Below, piece after piece: positions 60,358 through 64,000 of a DNA stretch of 64,000 nucleotides. The notes below the pieces were generated by a model. The model did not search any database, was not told the origin of the DNA, and saw only the letters and a program-made list of their open reading frames with translations. The position numbers and the translations under genes are program-made. The first letter of the stretch is position 1. The number at the start of each line of letters is the position of its first letter. The stretch covers positions 496,001 to 560,000 of the forward strand of contig JAYQSH010000005.1 of assembly GCA_038146805.1 (NCBI GenBank). Direction: 5' to 3'. This DNA comes from CAIYXB01 sp038146805 (GTDB lineage: Bacteria > Cyanobacteriota > Vampirovibrionia > LMEP-6097).

Positions 60358-61416
60358 CTAAGCTTTCAAAGCCTCTAGTTTGTTTGCACCAAAAAAGAAT
60401 TTTGAATCTTCATGAATGCTCATATCTAAAGTTTTTAATGAACCCACCGCTACTTCTAAGGGAACAGCAACTGTATCAAGTCCATGAATTGCCGCCATTT
60501 TACCCCAATCGCCATTTTCGATCATATCTGCGGCTTTGCAACCTAAACGCGTGCCAAGCACTCTATCATAAGCTGATGGACGACCACCACGCTGAACATG
60601 CCCAAGCACTGTTGAGCGGGTTTCACAACCTGTTTTTTCTTCGATAATTTTTGCCAAACGCTCACCGATACCACCAAGCTTTACGTGCCCAAAAGCATCT
60701 AATTCGGCATCTTTGGTAACATCAATACCACCTAAACGCGCTCCCTCAGCGGCAACCACAATAGCGTACTCTTGACATTGATAAGCCTTTTTTACAACTT
60801 GACAAAGTTCATCTATATCTACCTCTTCTTCTGGAACCAAGATATAGTCAGCGTTACCTGCGATTCCAGAATAACTTGCTATCCACCCTGCGTGTCTTCC
60901 CATAACTTCACAAACCAATACTCTTTCGTGTGATTTCGCTGTCGTGTGCAAATTATCAATCAAATCAGTCGCTATATTTACACAAGTATCAAAACCAAAA
61001 GTTACATCTGTACCAGATAAATCGTTATCGATTGTTTTTGGTACACCAATTACATTTATACCCTTGTCTCTATAAAGTTTAGAAGCTACTCCACAAGTAT
61101 CTTCGCCGCCGATAGCAACCAGTGCATCAAGCTTAAGCTCTTGCATTGTTTTTACAACTGCATCAACGCCGCCTTCAATTTTATAAGGATTAGTACGAGA
61201 AGATTTTAAGATTGTGCCACCTTCACGCACGATATCTTCTGTATTTTCGAGATTAATATCCATAGTGATTGCCTCAACAGCTCCTTTCCAGCCATAACGC
61301 AATCCTTGTACTTGCCAACCATATTTTTTTGTTGCCTTATACAAAAGCCCTCTAATTACTGCATTTAATCCGGGACAATCTCCACCACCTGTTAATACTC
61401 CAACTCTTTTTGACAT
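60358..61416 (-). CDS. pfkA: 6-phosphofructokinase, predicted pyrophosphate-dependent
   Basis: The 352-residue enzyme phosphorylates fructose 6-phosphate. It has LTGGGDCPGLNAVIRG, GGEDTCGVASKL (103-114), GVPKTIDNDLSGTDVTFGFD (the TIDND catalytic loop, 128-132), VCEVMGRHAGWIA and LGHVQRGGRPSAYDR. At the position of E. coli Gly104 there is Asp106, and at Gly124 there is Lys127. Asp plus Lys at these places marks PPi-dependent enzymes, because Asp blocks the ATP alpha-phosphate. A PPi-PFK is therefore predicted. A TACAAT (minus strand) with 10 bases to the ATG overlaps the divergent TATACT of the next gene. Confidence 0.92.
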   Translation of the reverse strand: MSKRVGVLTGGGDCPGLNAVIRGLLYKATKKYGWQVQGLRYGWKGAVEAITMDINLENTEDIVREGGTILKSSRTNPYKIEGGVDAVVKTMQELKLDALVAIGGEDTCGVASKLYRDKGINVIGVPKTIDNDLSGTDVTFGFDTCVNIATDLIDNLHTTAKSHERVLVCEVMGRHAGWIASYSGIAGNADYILVPEEEVDIDELCQVVKKAYQCQEYAIVVAAEGARLGGIDVTKDAELDAFGHVKLGGIGERLAKIIEEKTGCETRSTVLGHVQRGGRPSAYDRVLGTRLGCKAADMIENGDWGKMAAIHGLDTVAVPLEVAVGSLKTLDMSIHEDSKFFFGANKLEALKA

Positions 61417-61446
61417 AATGACTGTTATTGTATACTAAAAACTAAT

Positions 61447-61878
61447 ATGAACGCAAAAAAACTATCAATATTTTTAGCTGGCTTTCTTTGGGTCTTAGTT
61501 GCTTTTCGCATTGGATTACGCGGTATTGAATGGCTAAGCCCGTATTTAGCAAACCCTGACTGGAAACTAAGTTTTTTAATTTTTTCATTTTTGATTGCTT
61601 TTTTTAAAGCAACTAAGGTACTTAAAAAATCTTGCGAACGCAATCTAGCAAACTTAGAAAAAATTCAAGAAAAAACTAGTCATTATTTTTTTGGCTGGTT
61701 AATTTTATACGGCAAAAAAGGTATTATTTTAATTTTGGTGATGATTGGGCTTGGGATAGGACTTAGATATTTAAGAGCAATCGGTATAGATAGTTTTAAT
61801 ATTTTTCCTTTTATCTATTTAGGTATTGCTGGCGCTTTATTACTGGGCTCTCAATATTACTTCAAAGCATTAAAATAA
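61447..61878 (+). CDS. Small multi-pass membrane protein, unknown
   Basis: The 143-residue protein has four likely membrane helices (about 5-25, 38-56, 83-102 and 118-138), basic loops between them and no known motif. It is divergent from pfkA, with the start codons 30 bp apart. A TATACT at 61431-61436 lies 10 bases before the ATG. Function not assigned. Confidence 0.65.
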   Translation: MNAKKLSIFLAGFLWVLVAFRIGLRGIEWLSPYLANPDWKLSFLIFSFLIAFFKATKVLKKSCERNLANLEKIQEKTSHYFFGWLILYGKKGIILILVMIGLGIGLRYLRAIGIDSFNIFPFIYLGIAGALLLGSQYYFKALK

Positions 61879-61959
61879 AAAACATTACTTGATTTCTGGA
61901 TTTTTTTTTAGTCTATAAGTTATGATATGGACTATTACAACGTAATAATTGTTTTTACC

Positions 61960-63090
61960 ATGTCACAAGAAGATAAATTAGCAGCACTCATACTTGAAAG
62001 AAAAGAAAATCTCCCACAAAAAGATACTATAATTCAAGCAAAGATCATAGCGATTAACACTAATGGCTTATATCTAGATATAAACAAAAGTTTTGAAGCT
62101 TACATAAGCCAAAAAGAGCTCAGTGAAAATACTGAAAATTATAAAGTCGGTGACACCATCGAAGCCTATGTGCTAGGCGAGGACAAAAACCAATCAGGGA
62201 TTTTTAGGCTTTCGACCAAACAAATTGATGCAGAAAAAAAATGGCAAAAACTTGAAGAACTACTTAACCAAGAACTAGAAGTAAGAATTTCTAAAGCGGT
62301 AAAAAGTGGTCTAGAAGTAACCATTATTAGCACCGAAGACCTTGCTTTTATACCCAACAGTTGCCTTGACGCACAAGCTGTTGCCTTAAGAAATCAAAAA
62401 CCTGAACAATGGATAGGAACAACAATTACAGCAAGACTTCAAGAAATTGATAGAAGCAAAAACAAAATTATTTTAAATCACAAGCTAGTGAGCGAAAGAT
62501 TGAAACAAGAAAATTTTGCAAAAGTTTTTAGCAGTTTAGAAATCGGTCAAAATTTAGATTTAGAAATTATCAGACTTGCTGAATTTGGTGCTTTTGTTGA
62601 TATTAATGGAGTAGATGCCTTAGTGCCGGCTTCTGAACTTTCTTGGCAAAGGTTCGAAAAAGTAAAAGACATACATAAAGTTGGCGATAAAATTAAAGCA
62701 CAAATTTTTAAACTTGATTTTGAGAAAAACAAAATTGTTCTAAGTGTAAAAAAAGCGACGCCATGTCCTTGGCAAACAATTTCTGAAACAATCAGTATTG
62801 GCTACCGCCAAAAAGCCAAAGTCGTCAGTATCGCAGATTTTGGGGTTTTTGTTGAAATTATGCCGGGTGTAGAAGCGCTTTTACATAAATCAAATTACAC
62901 TGAAACACCAAAAATGCATGAAGAAATATTAGTTGAAATCAAAAATATTGAAGCTAGCAAAAAACGCATGGGTGTGCTTTTAGTAAATGAGCAAAAGCAA
63001 GAAACTGAGCCAGCACAAACAACAGAAGAGCCAATAGCGCAAGAAACAACAGACTCACAAGACAATAAGGAGCTAGAGCATGTCGGATAA
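61960..63090 (+). CDS. rpsA: S1 RNA-binding domain protein (ribosomal protein S1-like)
   Basis: This protein has about 376 residues. Start at ATG 61960, because the upstream extension to 61927 is hydrophobic and atypical. Four S1 repeats can be followed. Repeat 1 (about 20-85) has IIQAKIIAINTNGLYLDINK. Repeat 2 (about 105-180) is divergent. Repeat 3 (about 190-265) has LDLEIIRLAEFGAFVDINGV. Repeat 4 (about 280-350) has AKVVSIADFGVFVEIMPGVE. A Gln/Thr/Glu-rich tail follows. Cyanobacterial and other short S1 proteins have three to four repeats, so this could be the main S1 or a second S1-like protein. Confidence 0.8.
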   Translation: MSQEDKLAALILERKENLPQKDTIIQAKIIAINTNGLYLDINKSFEAYISQKELSENTENYKVGDTIEAYVLGEDKNQSGIFRLSTKQIDAEKKWQKLEELLNQELEVRISKAVKSGLEVTIISTEDLAFIPNSCLDAQAVALRNQKPEQWIGTTITARLQEIDRSKNKIILNHKLVSERLKQENFAKVFSSLEIGQNLDLEIIRLAEFGAFVDINGVDALVPASELSWQRFEKVKDIHKVGDKIKAQIFKLDFEKNKIVLSVKKATPCPWQTISETISIGYRQKAKVVSIADFGVFVEIMPGVEALLHKSNYTETPKMHEEILVEIKNIEASKKRMGVLLVNEQKQETEPAQTTEEPIAQETTDSQDNKELEHVG

Positions 63091-63652
63091 CTCAAAAATT
63101 ATCAAAGAAGCACAAGATTACTTAGAAGATGCACAAAAAGAAGTTCTCAAAACTTTAAATTCACAATCTAGTTTTTTAGCAAGATTATTTAAAGGTTCAG
63201 CTAAAGACAATTTGAAAATGGCACAATCGGCTATTAGCAAAGCCATCAACCAAATCAAAAATATAATTGTTGAAGAAAACAATATAACATCAAAATTGCA
63301 AAAAAACTTAAGCAAAAAAGATGACAAAATTAAAGAACTTGAAAACCTTATAGAAAAACAAGAGCAAGAAATCAGTAACTTAAAAGATCAGCAAAGACAA
63401 TTAGAAGCTAAGCATAAAGAAGTTGCGCAAGCGAGCACAGAAGAAAAAACAAAGAAACAAGAAGAAGAACAATTTGAAAACAAACTTGAAAACAAGCTTG
63501 AAAATACTATTTTAGAACTTAAAGACAAAAATACTTACTTAGAAGATAAACTAAAACAAAGTATTCAAGAACTTCAAGATTCAAATGCACTCGCTCTGGA
63601 GTTTTCAAGTAGAATGAAAAGACTTAAAGCAGAGGTTACTACTAGTAAATAA
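63080..63652 (+). CDS. Coiled-coil protein of unknown function
   Basis: The 190-residue, charged protein is helical throughout. The first 70 residues look like a bundle (AQDYLEDAQKEVLKTLNSQS), then a long coiled coil runs from about 75 to 185 with heptads (LENLIEKQEQEISNLKDQQR). No signal or membrane helix. It overlaps the S1 gene by 11 bp and the folB start by 1 base, so it is translationally coupled to both. Confidence 0.75.
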   Translation: MSDNSKIIKEAQDYLEDAQKEVLKTLNSQSSFLARLFKGSAKDNLKMAQSAISKAINQIKNIIVEENNITSKLQKNLSKKDDKIKELENLIEKQEQEISNLKDQQRQLEAKHKEVAQASTEEKTKKQEEEQFENKLENKLENTILELKDKNTYLEDKLKQSIQELQDSNALALEFSSRMKRLKAEVTTSK

Positions 63653-64000
63653 TGGAGCTCAAGCAAGATAAAGTAAGCTTAAAAAACCTTCAAGCTTTTT
63701 GTAAACTTGGTTCTTATGATTTAGAGCGAATTTTAGGTCAATGTCTTAATATAAATATTGATTTATATTTTAATTTATCAATAGCAGGCAAAACCAACAA
63801 AATCGAAGACACTATAAATTACGTAGAGGTTTCTCTTGCTATTAGAGAACTTGCCATGTCAAAAGAGTTTTACTTGATAGAAAATCTTTGCGAAGAAATT
63901 TGCGATATGCTTTTTAGAGACTTTGCTATTTTGGAGGGAATTAAGCTTGAAATCACAAAATCCATTGTTAACGCAGACCAGTTTACCGGAACTCCAATGG
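63652..64000 (+). CDS. folB: 7,8-dihydroneopterin aldolase (partial)
   Basis: ATG at 63652 overlaps the previous stop (taatg). The window ends after 116 codons without a stop. The read part has VSLKNLQAFCKLGSYDLERI, LGQCLNINIDLYFNL, INYVEVSLAIRELAMSKEF and LIENLCEEICDMLF. The conserved Tyr and Glu in YVEV and LIENL are active-site residues of FolB, the folate-pathway aldolase/epimerase. The C-terminus is outside the window. Confidence 0.88.
   Translation, partial: MELKQDKVSLKNLQAFCKLGSYDLERILGQCLNINIDLYFNLSIAGKTNKIEDTINYVEVSLAIRELAMSKEFYLIENLCEEICDMLFRDFAILEGIKLEITKSIVNADQFTGTPM

Overview
The window is an AT-rich, gene-dense bacterial chromosome segment holding about 75 genes. The organism looks Gram-negative, motile and piliated. 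The evidence is an arabinose-5-phosphate isomerase of the KDO pathway, an outer-membrane beta-barrel candidate, flagellar genes (fliM, fliL, flgB, flgC) and a PilO-like gene. A complex I fragment (nuoL) and aminofutalosine synthase (mqnE) point to menaquinone-linked respiration. The mix of an LL-diaminopimelate-type aminotransferase, futalosine menaquinone synthesis, low GC, flagella and a Tic20/DUF4870-like membrane protein would fit a non-photosynthetic relative of Cyanobacteria (Melainabacteria/Vampirovibrionia type). That placement is inference and not proven here.

Layout. 1-5 kb: end of nuoL, a frameshifted gene, a DapL-like aminotransferase, tatA, a lytic transglycosylase and an FKBP lipoprotein. 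5-20 kb: CBS-domain and MerC-like membrane proteins, nrdB, a beta-lactamase-fold protein, cdsA, mgtE, pdxJ, a sulfotransferase, an unusual protein with three sigma-4-like helix-turn-helices next to mqnE, and a methyltransferase. 20-35 kb: ruvB, kdsD, a GH31 glycosidase, glpD-glpK, rarA, small secreted-type or unknown proteins, an HD phosphohydrolase, cysE, rdgB and an M23 peptidase. 35-44 kb: pilO-hisS, ilvC, fliM-fliL, nadD-proA and flgB-flgC. 44-54 kb: a decayed trxB next to a truncated insertion sequence, a beta-barrel gene behind Fur-type operators, gmk, nfeD-qmcA, pepA, a lysine-rich histone-like gene, wecG and a decayed gpsA. 54-64 kb: HU with a histone-like tail, rsmD, a CheY-like regulator, aroQ, a radical SAM protein, an EVE protein, a pfkA cluster with three unknown genes, an S1-domain protein and folB.

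Three dispersed repeat families occur between genes. The first is a MITE-like element with 18-bp terminal inverted repeats, present as 232, 227, 75 and 30 bp versions that are nested deletions of each other. The second is a 33-nt palindrome in three copies. The third is a 29-nt GTGCCTGGCAC palindrome in two copies. The end of the truncated insertion sequence at 46.1 kb nearly matches the MITE end, which suggests the source of mobilising activity.

Two architectural habits stand out. Many genes have a -10 box only 6-10 nt before the start codon, which predicts leaderless mRNAs. Most convergent gene pairs overlap at their 3' ends by 4-67 bp. Two housekeeping genes (trxB, gpsA) and one unknown gene carry frameshifts. 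Some of these lie in homopolymers, so sequencing error has to be excluded. No tRNA, rRNA or CRISPR array was seen.
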